Positions 7,607 through 16,832 of a DNA stretch of 64,000 bases are shown here, one piece after another. The stretch covers positions 833,883-897,882 of the forward strand of contig NZ_LMIR01000002.1 in the NCBI RefSeq assembly GCF_001429165.1, written 5' to 3'. Under the pieces are notes generated by a model. That model did not search any database. It worked only from the letters and a program-made list of their open reading frames with translations, and was not told the origin of the DNA. The position numbers and the translations under genes are program-made. Each line of letters starts with the position of its first letter. Position 1 is the stretch's first letter. This DNA comes from Agromyces sp. Root81. GTDB lineage: Bacteria > Actinomycetota > Actinomycetes > Actinomycetales > Microbacteriaceae.

Positions 7607-8521
7607 CTATGCACGCCGCTGCTCGGCCGACGCCTCCTCGGGCCCTTCGGCCGCGACCGGCTCACGCCTGCGGCGCGTCACGAGGTACGAGCCGGCGAGC
7701 ACGAGGGTGAATCCAACGACCGTCCACACCGTGACCCGCTCGCCGAGCACGACCGCACCCGCGATGATCGCGACGGCGGGATTGACGTAGGTGATCGCGG
7801 TCGCCTTCACCGGACCGATCTCGGCGACCAGCCCCACCATCAACAGGAAGGCGAGCGCGCTGCAGACGACGGCGAGCACGACGATCGACACGATGACCGC
7901 CTGCGACGGCCACGCCGTCGGCCAGCCGCCCGTGAAGAGCACGAACGGCACGTAGACGACGGCCGTCGCCGCGAGCGACACGGCGACGACGCCGACGCCG
8001 GGCAGGTCGGACATCCACCGCGCCAGGATCGCCGGGCCGAGCGCGTAGCCCACCACGACGACCGCCATCTGCGCGACCGCGATCAGGTCGGAGCCCGCGA
8101 TGTCGAGGCCGACGAGCGCCGCGACGCCGAGCATCCCGAGCGCGATGCCGAGCCAGTTCATACGCGAGAGGCGCTCGGGGCGCCCCATCGCGAACGCGAT
8201 CGCCACCCCGGCGAGCGGCACGGTGGCGAGCAGCAGGCCAGCGGTCGAGCTGGGCAGGCGCTGCTCCGCCGAGCTCAGGAAGTACCACGGGAGGATGATC
8301 TCGACGATCGTGTAGGCGAGCATCGGCTTCCACCGGCGCACCACGACCGCCACCTCCCGGCGGAAGAACGCCAGCGGCAGCAGCAGGATCGCAGCCAGGG
8401 CGGACCGCCCCAGCACCACCATCGCCGGGTCCAGCTCGCTCACCGCCACCTTGATGAACAGGTACGGGATGCCCCAGGCGATGCCGAGCGCGGCGAACAG
8501 GATCAGCCCTCGACGAGTCAC
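7607..8521 (-). CDS. EamA/DMT-family membrane transporter
   Basis: A 304-residue protein with ten predicted membrane segments in two EamA repeats (ALGIAWGIPYLFIKVA at the N-terminus and VGLVAEIGPVKATAITYVNP in the second half). DMT proteins export amino acids or other small metabolites; the substrate is not predictable. A GTG at 8521 is chosen because the first membrane segment follows directly; longer reading frames add an unlikely arginine- and serine-rich stretch. The box CAGAAT lies 6 bases before the GTG, so the mRNA may be leaderless. Confidence 0.87.
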   Translation of the reverse strand: MTRRGLILFAALGIAWGIPYLFIKVAVSELDPAMVVLGRSALAAILLLPLAFFRREVAVVVRRWKPMLAYTIVEIILPWYFLSSAEQRLPSSTAGLLLATVPLAGVAIAFAMGRPERLSRMNWLGIALGMLGVAALVGLDIAGSDLIAVAQMAVVVVGYALGPAILARWMSDLPGVGVVAVSLAATAVVYVPFVLFTGGWPTAWPSQAVIVSIVVLAVVCSALAFLLMVGLVAEIGPVKATAITYVNPAVAIIAGAVVLGERVTVWTVVGFTLVLAGSYLVTRRRREPVAAEGPEEASAEQRRA

Positions 8522-8651
8522 CGGATCATTCTGTCGCTCGGGCCGTGCGGCCGCGACGGATGCGCTGCCGAATCGCGGCGACATCCCGCCATCGGGCGCA
8601 CTCGCGTGCAAGGCTCCGGTACTTCGGTACTTCGGTACCGACAGCGAGCAG

Positions 8652-8679
8652 GCGGATGCCGCGGCATCCGCTCTACGAT
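8652..8679 (+). promoter_or_regulatory. palindrome next to a -10-like box between divergent genes
   Basis: GCGGATGCCGCGGCATCCGC (8652-8671) is a perfect 20-base palindrome that ends two bases before TACGAT (8674-8679). TACGAT is 6 bases before the ATG at 8686, as in other leaderless-type promoters here. The palindrome could be an operator, or one more copy of the recurrent octamer pair. Confidence 0.45.
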
Positions 8680-8685
8680 CGCACC

Positions 8686-9117
8686 ATGAGCGATGCACGA
8701 CAGCCGGGCGAATCCGAGGAGCCGGACCGGCCCGACGGACCGTGGTGGACCGGCGAAGACGACGTCGGCGGCATCGGCTTCGCCCGCTTCTTCGCGTACA
8801 CGGCTCTGCTCATCGCGATCGGCGCGCTCGTCATGGCCGTGGCCGCGCCGCTCGAGGGCGACGCGCTGCGCACCGTGTGGATCGCGGGCTTCGCCGCGAC
8901 GGCGATGTGGATCGCGTTCATGGCCGTGCCCCGGTACCGCCGCGAGGGCGCGCGGGTCTCCCCCGCCGTGCCGATCACGATGGCCCTCGGCGGGCTCACG
9001 ATCGCGATCATGATCTACGCGTTCGCCGCCATCGCCCTCGCGTCGACCGGCGTGCACCTGCCGGCGCCGGCGTACTGGTTCGGCGAGACGGTCGCGCCGA
9101 GCACCGTGAACGTCTGA
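8686..9117 (+). CDS. membrane protein of unknown function
   Basis: A 143-residue protein: a charged N-terminus (EEPDRPDGPWWTGEDD), then three hydrophobic segments (FFAYTALLIAIGALVMAVAA, VWIAGFAATAMWIAFMAV, ITMALGGLTIAIMIYAFAAI). I do not recognise the family. It has its own promoter-like TACGAT box 6 bases before the ATG. Nothing nearby suggests a role. Confidence 0.65.
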   Translation: MSDARQPGESEEPDRPDGPWWTGEDDVGGIGFARFFAYTALLIAIGALVMAVAAPLEGDALRTVWIAGFAATAMWIAFMAVPRYRREGARVSPAVPITMALGGLTIAIMIYAFAAIALASTGVHLPAPAYWFGETVAPSTVNV

Positions 9118-9313
9118 GTCATCCGCTCGCTCGGCCCGAAGCCGCTCCGCTCGACGCAGAACGTCACGGGCGCGCCGCCCTGCGGCGTCACATGACGCAG
9201 CCGTGAGCCCTCGAACGGCGCCGAAGCCCCGGAACGGCGACATATGCAGTCATAGGCATTCACAGTGCGACACGAGGCGATCCGATGCCCGCGTCGCTCA
9301 ATAGCGTCGGGCC

Positions 9314-10242
9314 ATGCACCGAACCCCGTACCGTCGCCGCGCCGCTCGGAGCGCGACGGCAACTCGGGCAACGACCTGCACATCCGCGACACCGGCTCGG
9401 AGTTCGCGGACTTCTACAGCGACCTCGTCACGAAGTACCTGCCGAACCTCGTCACCCAGTACGTGCCCGGGGTCTCGGGCCAGGTCGACTACTTCCCGGG
9501 CGGAGACACCTCGAAGGCGCTCGCCACGGCGAAGAAGCTGCAGGTGCCCTACCTGCTCGAGTACGACCGCTCACGCAGCGTCGGCGGCCAGCCCGCGCCG
9601 ATCGCGCAGCAGTGGATCCACGCCAACGGCGACGGCACCTACAAGGAGTACATGACCGAGTGGTGGTACGTGAACGACCTGCCCGGCCGGTACGCCGACC
9701 GACCCGACCCCGCAGGTCTCGCCGCGCAGCTCGCGTTCGCCGATGAGGCGATCGCCGCCCTCGGCACGTTCTTCGAGGCCCTGCCCTGCCATCCGGAGGT
9801 GGTCGCGACCGCTCCCGTCGCGCCCGACGCGCCGGTGGCGACGGTCGCCGGCACCGCCGTGACCGTCTCATGGACGGCGCCCTCCGACGGCGGCTCGCCG
9901 ATCACGGAGTACCTCGTCTCGCTGAACGGCGGCGCCCCGGTCTCGGTGCCCGCCGGCACGACGACGCGTACCTTCACCGGCCTCGCGAGCGGCGAGTACA
10001 CCGCGACGGTCGCCGCACGCAACGCGGCGGGCACCTCTGCGGCATCCGCCGCCTCGGCCGCCGTGACCGTCGTGGCGCCGCCCGCCGTCGACCCGACGAC
10101 GGTGAAGGGCGCGGTCGCGGTGGCATCGGCGGGCTCCGGCACCGCGTTCGTGGACGTGCTCGGATGGCTCGCGCTCGCACTTCTCGCCGCCGGCGGGGCC
10201 GTCTACGCCGTCGTTCGGGTACGCGCCCGACACGCGAAGTAG
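9314..10242 (+). pseudogene. truncated cell-surface protein remnant with FN3 domain and C-terminal anchor
   Basis: From about 9360 the frame reads as the interior and C-terminus of a secreted protein: DGNSGNDLHIRDTGSEFADF, an unrecognised domain to FFEALPCHP, a fibronectin type III domain (VTVSWTAPSDGGSPITEYLV to GTSAASAASAAVTVV), and a C-terminal hydrophobic segment plus RVRARHAK, like a membrane anchor. No signal peptide precedes it in frame. An ATG at 9314 begins an Arg-rich, signal-like start in another frame, as if a 5' deletion or frameshift joined the two ends. The terminator after it is intact. Probably a decayed gene, though a sequencing error cannot be excluded. Confidence 0.6.
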
Positions 10243-10259
10243 CAACAGTTCGACCGATC

Positions 10260-10289
10260 GGGGGTGGATGCCACGCGGCATCCGCCCCC
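10260..10289 (+). terminator. intrinsic terminator after the surface-protein remnant
   Basis: GGGGGTGGATGCC and GGCATCCGCCCCC pair around the loop ACGC and are followed by GTTCTCGTT. Again the stem is made of the GGATGCC/GGCATCC motif. Confidence 0.7.
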
Positions 10290-10331
10290 GTTCTCGTTGC
10301 CGAGAACGCCCTCGGCATGCTGGGATGAGGC

Positions 10332-11051
10332 ATGAGCCTCACCGACCCGAGCGAGACCCGCCGCCTCCGCACCGAACGCCGCCGACCGGTCGTGCGCGGC
10401 ATCGTCAGCGCCGTGCTCCTCGCCTCGTTCGCGGTGGCCGGCTTCGTCTGGGGCCGGTTGTTCGCCGACGGCATCGACACCGCGGATGCTGCACTGCAGG
10501 TCGTCGCCATCGTGAGCGGCATCATCGCCTGGGGCGGTTTCCTCATCTTCTCGATCGCGACGTTCGGCTCATGGCGCGGCGGGCCGCTCGTGCTCGGGCT
10601 CGCACTGTTCCTGCTCGGTGCCGGGCTGGTCTGGCCGGTGCTGCAGAGCGAGGCTTCGCTCCTCGACTTCCCGGGCTGGCTCGGGCTGCTGTTCATCGCG
10701 ATCGGGGTGTTCATCTGGGTCATGACCGTCGTGGCCCGGGCCGGGCAGCGCCGCCGCGTCGTGCGCGAACTGCAGACGCTGTCGGACGGCGTCGAGACCA
10801 CGGCGACGGTCACCCGCGTGCCGCCCGGGCCGAACCCGACGAGCCGCGGCCTGTGGGCGGCGGTGACCTTCACGTTCACGGATGCCTCGGGCGCCCAGCG
10901 CTGGGTCGAGCGCACGATGCTCATCCGCCGTGCCGGCGACGTGAAGGTCGGCGACACGACCCGGCTCTGGTACGACCGCGCCGACCCCGGCGCCGACCGG
11001 GGCATCGTCGTCGAACTCGCGCGCGACAACCCGTTGCGCATGGCGCGCTGA
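10332..11051 (+). CDS. membrane protein with DUF3592-like C-terminal domain
   Basis: A 239-residue protein: four hydrophobic segments in residues about 20-135 (IVSAVLLASFAVAGFVW, VVAIVSGIIAWGGFLIF, GPLVLGLALFLLGAGL, GLLFIAIGVFIWVMTVVA), then a soluble beta-rich domain (TTATVTRVPPGPNP, VTFTFTDASG, VKVGDTTRLWYDRADPG) that resembles DUF3592. Function unknown. It lies before, and separate from, the thiamine operon, whose own promoter follows. Confidence 0.7.
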   Translation: MSLTDPSETRRLRTERRRPVVRGIVSAVLLASFAVAGFVWGRLFADGIDTADAALQVVAIVSGIIAWGGFLIFSIATFGSWRGGPLVLGLALFLLGAGLVWPVLQSEASLLDFPGWLGLLFIAIGVFIWVMTVVARAGQRRRVVRELQTLSDGVETTATVTRVPPGPNPTSRGLWAAVTFTFTDASGAQRWVERTMLIRRAGDVKVGDTTRLWYDRADPGADRGIVVELARDNPLRMAR

Positions 11052-11103
11052 GGCGCATGTCCGCCTGAGACATCCGCTCGCTCGACCCGGCCTCGTCGGC
11101 CAC

Positions 11104-11109
11104 TAGGCT
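11104..11109 (+). promoter_or_regulatory. -10 box of the thiamine operon
   Basis: TAGGCT stands about 10 bases before the first conserved bases of the TPP aptamer, the right distance for transcription to start just ahead of it. The same hexamer is seen at other starts in this window. Confidence 0.55.
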
Positions 11110-11118
11110 CGACGGCAG

Positions 11119-11213
11119 TGACACGGGGTGCCGTGCGCCGCTTCACCCGAAGCGGGCATGGCTGAGAACACACCCGTCGAACCTGATCTAGTTCGAACTA
11201 GCGAAGGGATGTC
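11119..11213 (+). promoter_or_regulatory. TPP riboswitch (THI element)
   Basis: The conserved elements appear in order: ACACGGGGTGCC, a variable GC-rich stem, GGCTGAGA, CACCCGT, GAACCTGATCTAGTT and ACTAGCGAAGGGA. It senses thiamine pyrophosphate and represses thiM-thiE-thiD/tenA and the transporter gene. The last conserved block contains AAGGGA (11204-11209), which also serves as the ribosome site for the TTG start at 11217, so control is probably at translation initiation. No separate terminator hairpin is seen. Confidence 0.95.
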
Positions 11214-11216
11214 GCG

Positions 11217-12101
11217 TTGAGCGATCGTCTGTCCATCGACCCTGCCCACTCGAGCGCACACCTGCTCGACCGACTCCGCGACCGAGCGCCACTCGTGCAG
11301 TGCATCACGAACACCGTGGTCTCGGGCTTCACCGCGAACGCGCTGCTCGCGATCGGCGCGGCCCCTGCCATGGTCGACATCGTCGGCGAGTCGGCCGCGT
11401 TCGCGCGAATCGCGAGCGGCCTCCTCGTGAACCTCGGCACGCCGTCGCCCGAGCAGCGCGCTGCTGCCCGCGAGGCCGTCGGCGCCGCCTATGAAGCGGG
11501 CACGCCGTGGGTGCTCGACCCGGTCGCCATCGGCGCCCTGCCCATCCGCACGGCGCTTGCGCATGAACTCGTCGAGCTGCGACCGGCTGTCATCCGCGGC
11601 AACGCGAGCGAGATCCTCGCCCTCGCCGGTGTCGGAGCGGGCGGCCGCGGCGTCGATGCCGCCGACTCGACGGAGGCCGCCGCCGAAGCCGCTGGGCTGC
11701 TCGCCGCCCGGTTCGGCTCGGTCGTCGCCGTGTCGGGCCCCGTCGACCTCATCACCGACGGACGCAGCACGGTGCGCATATCGAACGGCGACGCCCTGCT
11801 CACTCGCGTCACCGGCGGCGGGTGCGCCCTCGGGGCTGTGACGGCCGCGTTCGTCGCGATCGCCGACGACGCCTTCACCGGCGCGGTCGCCGCGACGCTC
11901 GTCTACACGGTGGCCGCGGAGTTGGCCGCGGCCGGCGCCGGGGGTCCCGGCACGTTCGCGCCGAGGTTCCTCGACGCGCTCGCGGCGGTCGGTCCGGCAG
12001 ACGTGCAGGAGCGCGCACGTGTCTCCGGTGTGCTCGGAGACGCTGCCGGGGCGGCATCCGCCATCGCGGCATCCGCCGTCGCCTCCGGAGCCGACGCGTG
12101 A
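11217..12101 (+). CDS. thiM: hydroxyethylthiazole kinase ThiM
   Basis: A 294-residue ribokinase-like enzyme that phosphorylates 4-methyl-5-hydroxyethylthiazole in thiamine salvage. Motifs: [20 protein letters not shown] at the substrate site, [27 protein letters not shown], and [14 protein letters not shown] near the catalytic Cys/anion hole. The TTG start is fixed by AAGGGA inside the riboswitch 7 bases upstream. It is first in a tightly overlapping operon (GTGA overlap with thiE). Confidence 0.96.
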   Translation: MSDRLSIDPAHSSAHLLDRLRDRAPLVQCITNTVVSGFTANALLAIGAAPAMVDIVGESAAFARIASGLLVNLGTPSPEQRAAAREAVGAAYEAGTPWVLDPVAIGALPIRTALAHELVELRPAVIRGNASEILALAGVGAGGRGVDAADSTEAAAEAAGLLAARFGSVVAVSGPVDLITDGRSTVRISNGDALLTRVTGGGCALGAVTAAFVAIADDAFTGAVAATLVYTVAAELAAAGAGGPGTFAPRFLDALAAVGPADVQERARVSGVLGDAAGAASAIAASAVASGADA

Positions 12102-12760
12102 GCGCCCGCACGGCCCTCGACCTCTCGACCTACCTCGTCACCGACGCCGCGCTCTGCGGCGAGCGCGGCGTCGCCTCCGTGGTCGCCGCGGCCGTCGACG
12201 GCGGGGTGCGCGTCGTGCAACTGCGCGACAAGGTCGACAGCACGTCGAACCTGCTCCGCCTGCTCGAGGAGCTCGCGACCGCGATCGACGGCCGTGCCGT
12301 GCTGCTCGTGAACGATCGCCTCGACCTCGCGATCGCGGCGCGGGCGAGCGGCCTGCCCGTCGACGGCGTGCACCTCGGCCAGGGCGATGCCGCGGCGGCC
12401 ATCGCCCGCGACCGGCTCGGCCCCGACGCCGTCGTCGGCCTCACTGCGAATGCGTCCGCCCATCTCGAGGCACTGCGTCGGATGCCGCGAGGCACCGTCG
12501 ACTACCTCGGCGTCGGCGTCATCCGGCCGACGTCGACGAAGCCCGATCATCCGCCCGCACTCGGCATCGACGGCTTCGCGCGCTTCGCGGCCGAGGCGGA
12601 GCTGCCGTGCGTCGCGATCGGCGGCATCACGCTGTCCGACGTGGCACCGCTCCGCGAGGCCGGCGCCGCCGGCGTGGCGCTCGTGTCGGCGATCTGCACG
12701 GCCGACGACCCGCGAGCAGCGGCCCGAGAACTCACGGATCGATGGGAGGCGGCACGTTGA
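12098..12760 (+). CDS. thiE: thiamine-phosphate synthase ThiE
   Basis: A 220-residue TIM-barrel enzyme that joins HMP-pyrophosphate and thiazole phosphate to thiamine phosphate. Motifs: [57 protein letters not shown] (phosphate loop), [24 protein letters not shown]. The GTG start overlaps the thiM stop (GTGA), and its TGA overlaps the TTG start of thiD. Confidence 0.96.
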   Translation: MSARTALDLSTYLVTDAALCGERGVASVVAAAVDGGVRVVQLRDKVDSTSNLLRLLEELATAIDGRAVLLVNDRLDLAIAARASGLPVDGVHLGQGDAAAAIARDRLGPDAVVGLTANASAHLEALRRMPRGTVDYLGVGVIRPTSTKPDHPPALGIDGFARFAAEAELPCVAIGGITLSDVAPLREAGAAGVALVSAICTADDPRAAARELTDRWEAAR

Positions 12761-14331
12761 CCGCACGAGTATTGAGCATCGCAGGCAGCGACCCCTCTGG
12801 CGGCGCCGGCATCCAGGCCGACCTGAAGTCGATCTCGGCCGTCGGCGGCTACGGCATGGCCGCGATCACCGCCCTCACCGCGCAGAACACGCGAGGGGTG
12901 CACGAGGTGCACGTGCCGCCGGCGAGCTTCCTCGCCGCACAGCTCGACGCGATCACCGACGACATCACAGTCGACGCGGTGAAGCTCGGCATGCTGGCGA
13001 ACGCGGAGGTCATCCGCACCGTCGCCGAGTGGCTCGCACGCACCCGCCCGCCGATCGTCGTGCTCGACCCGGTCATGGTCGCCACGAGCGGCGACCGCCT
13101 GCTCGACGCGGACGCCGAGTCGGCGATGCGCGAGCTGCTGCCGCTCGCCGACCTCGTCACCCCGAACCTGGGCGAGCTGGCGGTGCTCGCGGGCTCCGGC
13201 GACGGGCCTCCGATCGTGGCGACGACATGGGCAGAGGCGATCGAGCAGGCCGAGAGCGTCTCGGCGCGATACGGCGTGCGGGTGCTCGCGAAGGGCGGCC
13301 ACCTCGTCGGCGACGCCGCACCAGACGCCCTCGTCGACGCCGGCACCGCGACGATCGTCGACTTCGGCGGCGATCGCATCGCCACGACGGCGACGCACGG
13401 CACCGGGTGCTCGCTCTCCTCGGCGATCGCGACCCTCGCCGCCGAGCACGGCGACTGGCCGGCCGCGATCACCGAGGCCCGTCGCTGGCTGCGCGAGTCG
13501 CTGCGCCACGGCGAGGCCCTCGGGGTCGGCGGCGGGCACGGCCCGATCAACCATTTCGCCGGGCTCTGGGCGCGCGGCGGCACCCGCACCGCGCCGACGC
13601 CGACCGAGGTCGAGGCCGAGTGGTGGGGCGGCATCGCCGACGTGCGGCGAGACATCGACGAACTGCCGTTCATCCGCGGCCTCGCCGACGGTTCCCTCGC
13701 GCGCGAACCGTTCCTCGACTACCTCGCCCAGGATGCGCTCTACCTCCGCGATTACGCTCGCGTCCTCTCGGAGGCCGCGAGACTCGCACCGGATGCCCCG
13801 GCGCAGGCGTTCTGGGCGAACTCCGCGCACGGTTCGATCGTCGGCGAGTTCGAGCTGCACGAGAGCTGGCTCGGCCCGGCGGCCGGGCGCAGCGCGCGCG
13901 ACGGGGCGGGCGCCGGCGACTTCCCGGTCGCTGAACCCGACGCCGCCACGACCGCCTATCTCGACCATCTGCTCGCGACCGCGGCCCGCGGCGACTACGC
14001 CGTGCTGGTCGCCGCGCTGCTGCCCTGCTTCTGGATCTACACCGACCTCGGCGCGCGCCTCGCCGCAGGCGAGTTCGGGGCGCAGGCGCTCGATCCGGAG
14101 CATCCGTACGCCTCATGGCTCGCGACCTACGCCGACCCGGCGTTCGCGATCGCGACCCGGGAGGCGATCGCGATCACGACCGCGGCCGCCTCGCGCGCGA
14201 CGCCGGCGGTCCGTGAGCGGATGCACCGGGCGTTCCGCGTCTCGTCCGAGCACGAGCTGGCGTTCTTCGCAGCTCCCGTCGCGGCCGCGCCGGCGGCCGG
14301 GGCGGCGCCCTCTGGGGCGGTGATCGCGTGA
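12757..14331 (+). CDS. thiD: ThiD-TenA fusion: HMP/HMP-P kinase with thiaminase II-like domain
   Basis: The protein has 524 residues. Residues 1-265 are ThiD (VLSIAGSDPSGGAGIQADLK at the N-terminus, KLGMLAN, VVLDPVMVATSG, VTPNLGE, ATHGTGCSLSSAIA), which makes HMP-pyrophosphate. Residues about 300-510 are TenA (LADGSLAREPFLDYLAQDAL, LLPCFWIYTDLG with the catalytic Cys, RVSSEHELAFF), which hydrolyses amino-HMP in salvage of degraded thiamine. The TTG start has GGGAGG upstream and overlaps thiE (TTGA). Such fusions are known in actinobacteria. The C-terminal Ala/Pro tail is low complexity. Confidence 0.94.
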   Translation: MTARVLSIAGSDPSGGAGIQADLKSISAVGGYGMAAITALTAQNTRGVHEVHVPPASFLAAQLDAITDDITVDAVKLGMLANAEVIRTVAEWLARTRPPIVVLDPVMVATSGDRLLDADAESAMRELLPLADLVTPNLGELAVLAGSGDGPPIVATTWAEAIEQAESVSARYGVRVLAKGGHLVGDAAPDALVDAGTATIVDFGGDRIATTATHGTGCSLSSAIATLAAEHGDWPAAITEARRWLRESLRHGEALGVGGGHGPINHFAGLWARGGTRTAPTPTEVEAEWWGGIADVRRDIDELPFIRGLADGSLAREPFLDYLAQDALYLRDYARVLSEAARLAPDAPAQAFWANSAHGSIVGEFELHESWLGPAAGRSARDGAGAGDFPVAEPDAATTAYLDHLLATAARGDYAVLVAALLPCFWIYTDLGARLAAGEFGAQALDPEHPYASWLATYADPAFAIATREAIAITTAAASRATPAVRERMHRAFRVSSEHELAFFAAPVAAAPAAGAAPSGAVIA

Positions 14332-15647
14332 GCGGCGCATCGACGGCGCTCGAGACCGCGCCCGCCGAGGGCGCGCCTGCCGACCCGGCCCGAAGCCGCC
14401 GTGCCGTCACCGCGGCGGCCTTCGGCACCGTGCTCGAGTGGTACGACTTCTTCCTCTACGGCACGGCCGCGGCGCTCGTCTTCCCGACGCTGTTCTTCCC
14501 CGCCGACGATCCGCTCACGAGCCTGCTGCTCTCGTTCGCCGTGTTCGCGACGGGCTTCGTCGCGCGCCCGCTCGGCGGGCTCGTCTCGGGGTACCTCGGC
14601 GACCGCTTCGGCCGGCGGCGCGTGCTCGTGGCGACGCTGCTCACGATGGGCGTCGCCACCGCCCTCATCGGCCTGCTGCCGACGCATGCGCAGATCGGAG
14701 CGCTCGCGCCCGTGCTGCTCGTCGCGCTGCGGCTCGTGCAGGGGCTCGCGACGGGCGGGGAGTGGAGCGGCGCAGTGCTGCTCGCCCTCGAGCAGTCGAC
14801 CGAGCGACGTGGGTTCCGCGGGGCGTTCATCTCGAGCGCGGTGTACCTGGGGCTCATCCTCGGCAACCTCGCCTTCGTGGTGCTCGTCGCCGTGCTCGAC
14901 GAGCAGGCGCTCTACGACTGGGGCTGGCGGGTGCCGTTCGTCGCGAGCCTCGTGCTCGTCGCGATCGGCTGGCGACTGCGCCGCCGGGTCGACGAGTCGC
15001 CCGAGTTCGTCGCGATGATCGAGGCTCGGCGGGAGGCCAGACGGCCGACCGCCGAGGTGCTGCGCCGGCCCCGCGGCATCCTCGCCGTCTTCCTCGTGCG
15101 CGTCGGGGTCAACACGACCTTCTACGTCGTCTCGGTGTTCTGCCTGAGCTACGCGACGACGGTCGTCGGAATGCCTCGCGAGGTCACCCTCACCGCCCTC
15201 CTCGTGGGGGCGGCCGTCGCCGCGGTGCTGTGCCCGTTCTGGGGCGCGCTCGGCGACCGCATCGGTCCGCGCAGCCTCGTGGTGTGGAGCCTCGTCGCCT
15301 TCGCCGTGCTGGCCGCGCCGCTCTTCCTCGTGCTCGACACGGGGTCGGCGGCGCTCGTCGTCGGCGTCGTGGTCGCCGCGATCGGCATCGTGAACTCGGC
15401 CTCCGACGGTGTGCAGCCCGCCTACTTCACCGCGATGTTCGACACGCGCGTGCGGTACTCGGGCATCTCGATCGGCCGCGAGGCGGGCGCGATCGTCGGC
15501 GGCGGGCTCGCGCCGCTCGCGGCGACCGCGCTGCTCGCCCAGGCTGGGCACTGGTGGCCGATCGCCGTCATGATGGCCGTCGCAGCGATCGTCGGGCTCG
15601 TCGGCACGGCGATCGCGCCACGCGAAGCGGGGCATCGCCCGGAGTGA
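14328..15647 (+). CDS. MHS-family MFS transporter in the thiamine operon
   Basis: A 439-residue, twelve-helix transporter of the metabolite:H+ symporter group: FGTVLEWYDFFLYGTAAALV at helix 1, PLGGLVSGYLGDRFGRRRVL, LVQGLATGGEWSGAVLLALE, WGWRVPFVAS. MHS members carry organic acids, proline/betaine or shikimate. The GTG start overlaps the thiD/tenA stop (GTGA), so it is inside the riboswitch-controlled transcript. Context suggests uptake of a thiamine precursor such as HMP, amino-HMP or thiazole. Substrate is inference only. Confidence 0.9.
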   Translation: MSGASTALETAPAEGAPADPARSRRAVTAAAFGTVLEWYDFFLYGTAAALVFPTLFFPADDPLTSLLLSFAVFATGFVARPLGGLVSGYLGDRFGRRRVLVATLLTMGVATALIGLLPTHAQIGALAPVLLVALRLVQGLATGGEWSGAVLLALEQSTERRGFRGAFISSAVYLGLILGNLAFVVLVAVLDEQALYDWGWRVPFVASLVLVAIGWRLRRRVDESPEFVAMIEARREARRPTAEVLRRPRGILAVFLVRVGVNTTFYVVSVFCLSYATTVVGMPREVTLTALLVGAAVAAVLCPFWGALGDRIGPRSLVVWSLVAFAVLAAPLFLVLDTGSAALVVGVVVAAIGIVNSASDGVQPAYFTAMFDTRVRYSGISIGREAGAIVGGGLAPLAATALLAQAGHWWPIAVMMAVAAIVGLVGTAIAPREAGHRPE

Positions 15648-15670
15648 CCCCGGCGTCGACGACGTCACGC

Positions 15671-15705
15671 GAACGGGCCCGCCTCCATCGGAGACGGGCC
15701 CGTTC
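15671..15705. terminator. bidirectional hairpin between the thiamine operon and gap
   Basis: GAACGGGCCCG (15671-15681) and CGGGCCCGTTC (15695-15705) form a perfect 11-bp stem around 13 bases. It lies between convergent genes. There is no T-run. Confidence 0.65.
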
Positions 15706-15723
15706 GGTGCACAGTGGCGAGTG

Positions 15724-16722
15724 TTACGCGCCGAGCAGCGACAGCGAGTCGATGACGCGGTTCGAGAAGCCCCACTCGTTGTCGTACCAGGCGACGACCT
15801 TGATGTGGCGGCCGTCGACACGGGTGAGGTCGGCGTCGAAGATCGACGAGTGCGGGTTGCCGACGATGTCGCTCGAGACGAGCGCCTCGTCGGAGTACTC
15901 GAGCACCCCCTTGAGCGGGCCGTCGGCCGCGGCCTTGTAGGCGGCGAGCACCTCCTCGAGGGTGACGTCCTTCGAGACGGTCGTGTTGAGCTCGACGATC
16001 GAGCCGACCGGCACGGGCACCCGCATCGAGTCGCCGTTGAGCTTGCCGTCGAGCTTCGGCAGCACGAGGCCGATGGCCTTCGCCGCACCGGTCGATGACG
16101 GCACGATGTTGACGGCCGCGGCGCGGGCACGACGCGCGTCGGAGTGGGGTGCGTCCTGGAGGTTCTGGTCCTGCGTGTAGGCGTGGATGGTCGTCATGAA
16201 GCCGTGCTCGATGCCGGCGAGGTCGTCGAGCACCTTCGCGAGCGGAGCGAGCGCGTTCGTGGTGCACGAGGCGTTCGAGACGATGACGTGCGAGTCGGCG
16301 TCGTAGGCCTCGGTGTTCACGCCGTAAGCGAGCGTGACGTCGGCACCCTTCGAGGGAGCCGAGACGAGCACCTTCCTGGCGCCCGCAGCGAGGTGCGCCT
16401 TCGCAGCCTCGGCGTCGGTGAAGCGGCCGGTCGACTCGAGCACGACGTCGACGTTCAGTTCACCCCAGGGCAGCTTCGCCGGGTCGCGCTCGGCGAGCAC
16501 CGTGACGCGACGGCCGTCGATGACGAGCACATCACCGTCGACCTCGACGGAGTAGCCGAATCGGCCCGCGGTGCTGTCGTACTTCAGCAGGCGGGCGAGG
16601 CCGGCGGGGTCGGTGAGGTCGTTGACGGCGACGAGTTCGAGGTCGGCGCCGCGCTCGACGAGTGCGCGCACGACGTTGCGGCCGATGCGGCCGAAGCCGT
16701 TGATGGCGATGCGGGTGGTCAT
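15724..16722 (-). CDS. gap: glyceraldehyde-3-phosphate dehydrogenase, type I
   Basis: A 332-residue NAD-dependent glycolytic enzyme. GFGRIGRNVVRAL is the NAD-binding site, SNASCTTN holds the catalytic Cys, followed by HAYTQDQNLQDAPH and RRARAAAVNIVPSSTGAAKA, and WYDNEWGFSNRVID ends the protein. Length and motifs are standard. The gene is alone here; pgk and tpi do not follow it in this window, since the next genes downstream are on the other strand. Confidence 0.97.
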   Translation of the reverse strand: MTTRIAINGFGRIGRNVVRALVERGADLELVAVNDLTDPAGLARLLKYDSTAGRFGYSVEVDGDVLVIDGRRVTVLAERDPAKLPWGELNVDVVLESTGRFTDAEAAKAHLAAGARKVLVSAPSKGADVTLAYGVNTEAYDADSHVIVSNASCTTNALAPLAKVLDDLAGIEHGFMTTIHAYTQDQNLQDAPHSDARRARAAAVNIVPSSTGAAKAIGLVLPKLDGKLNGDSMRVPVPVGSIVELNTTVSKDVTLEEVLAAYKAAADGPLKGVLEYSDEALVSSDIVGNPHSSIFDADLTRVDGRHIKVVAWYDNEWGFSNRVIDSLSLLGA

Positions 16723-16832
16723 GGCAGAGGGGTTCCTTTCGATCCGTACCCCTCAACCCTCGCCGTGTCGGCCGTCTCACGGGAGTGGCGTGCAGGTCAG
16801 TATCCGCAAGGATCTCGCCAGATCTGTTCGGC

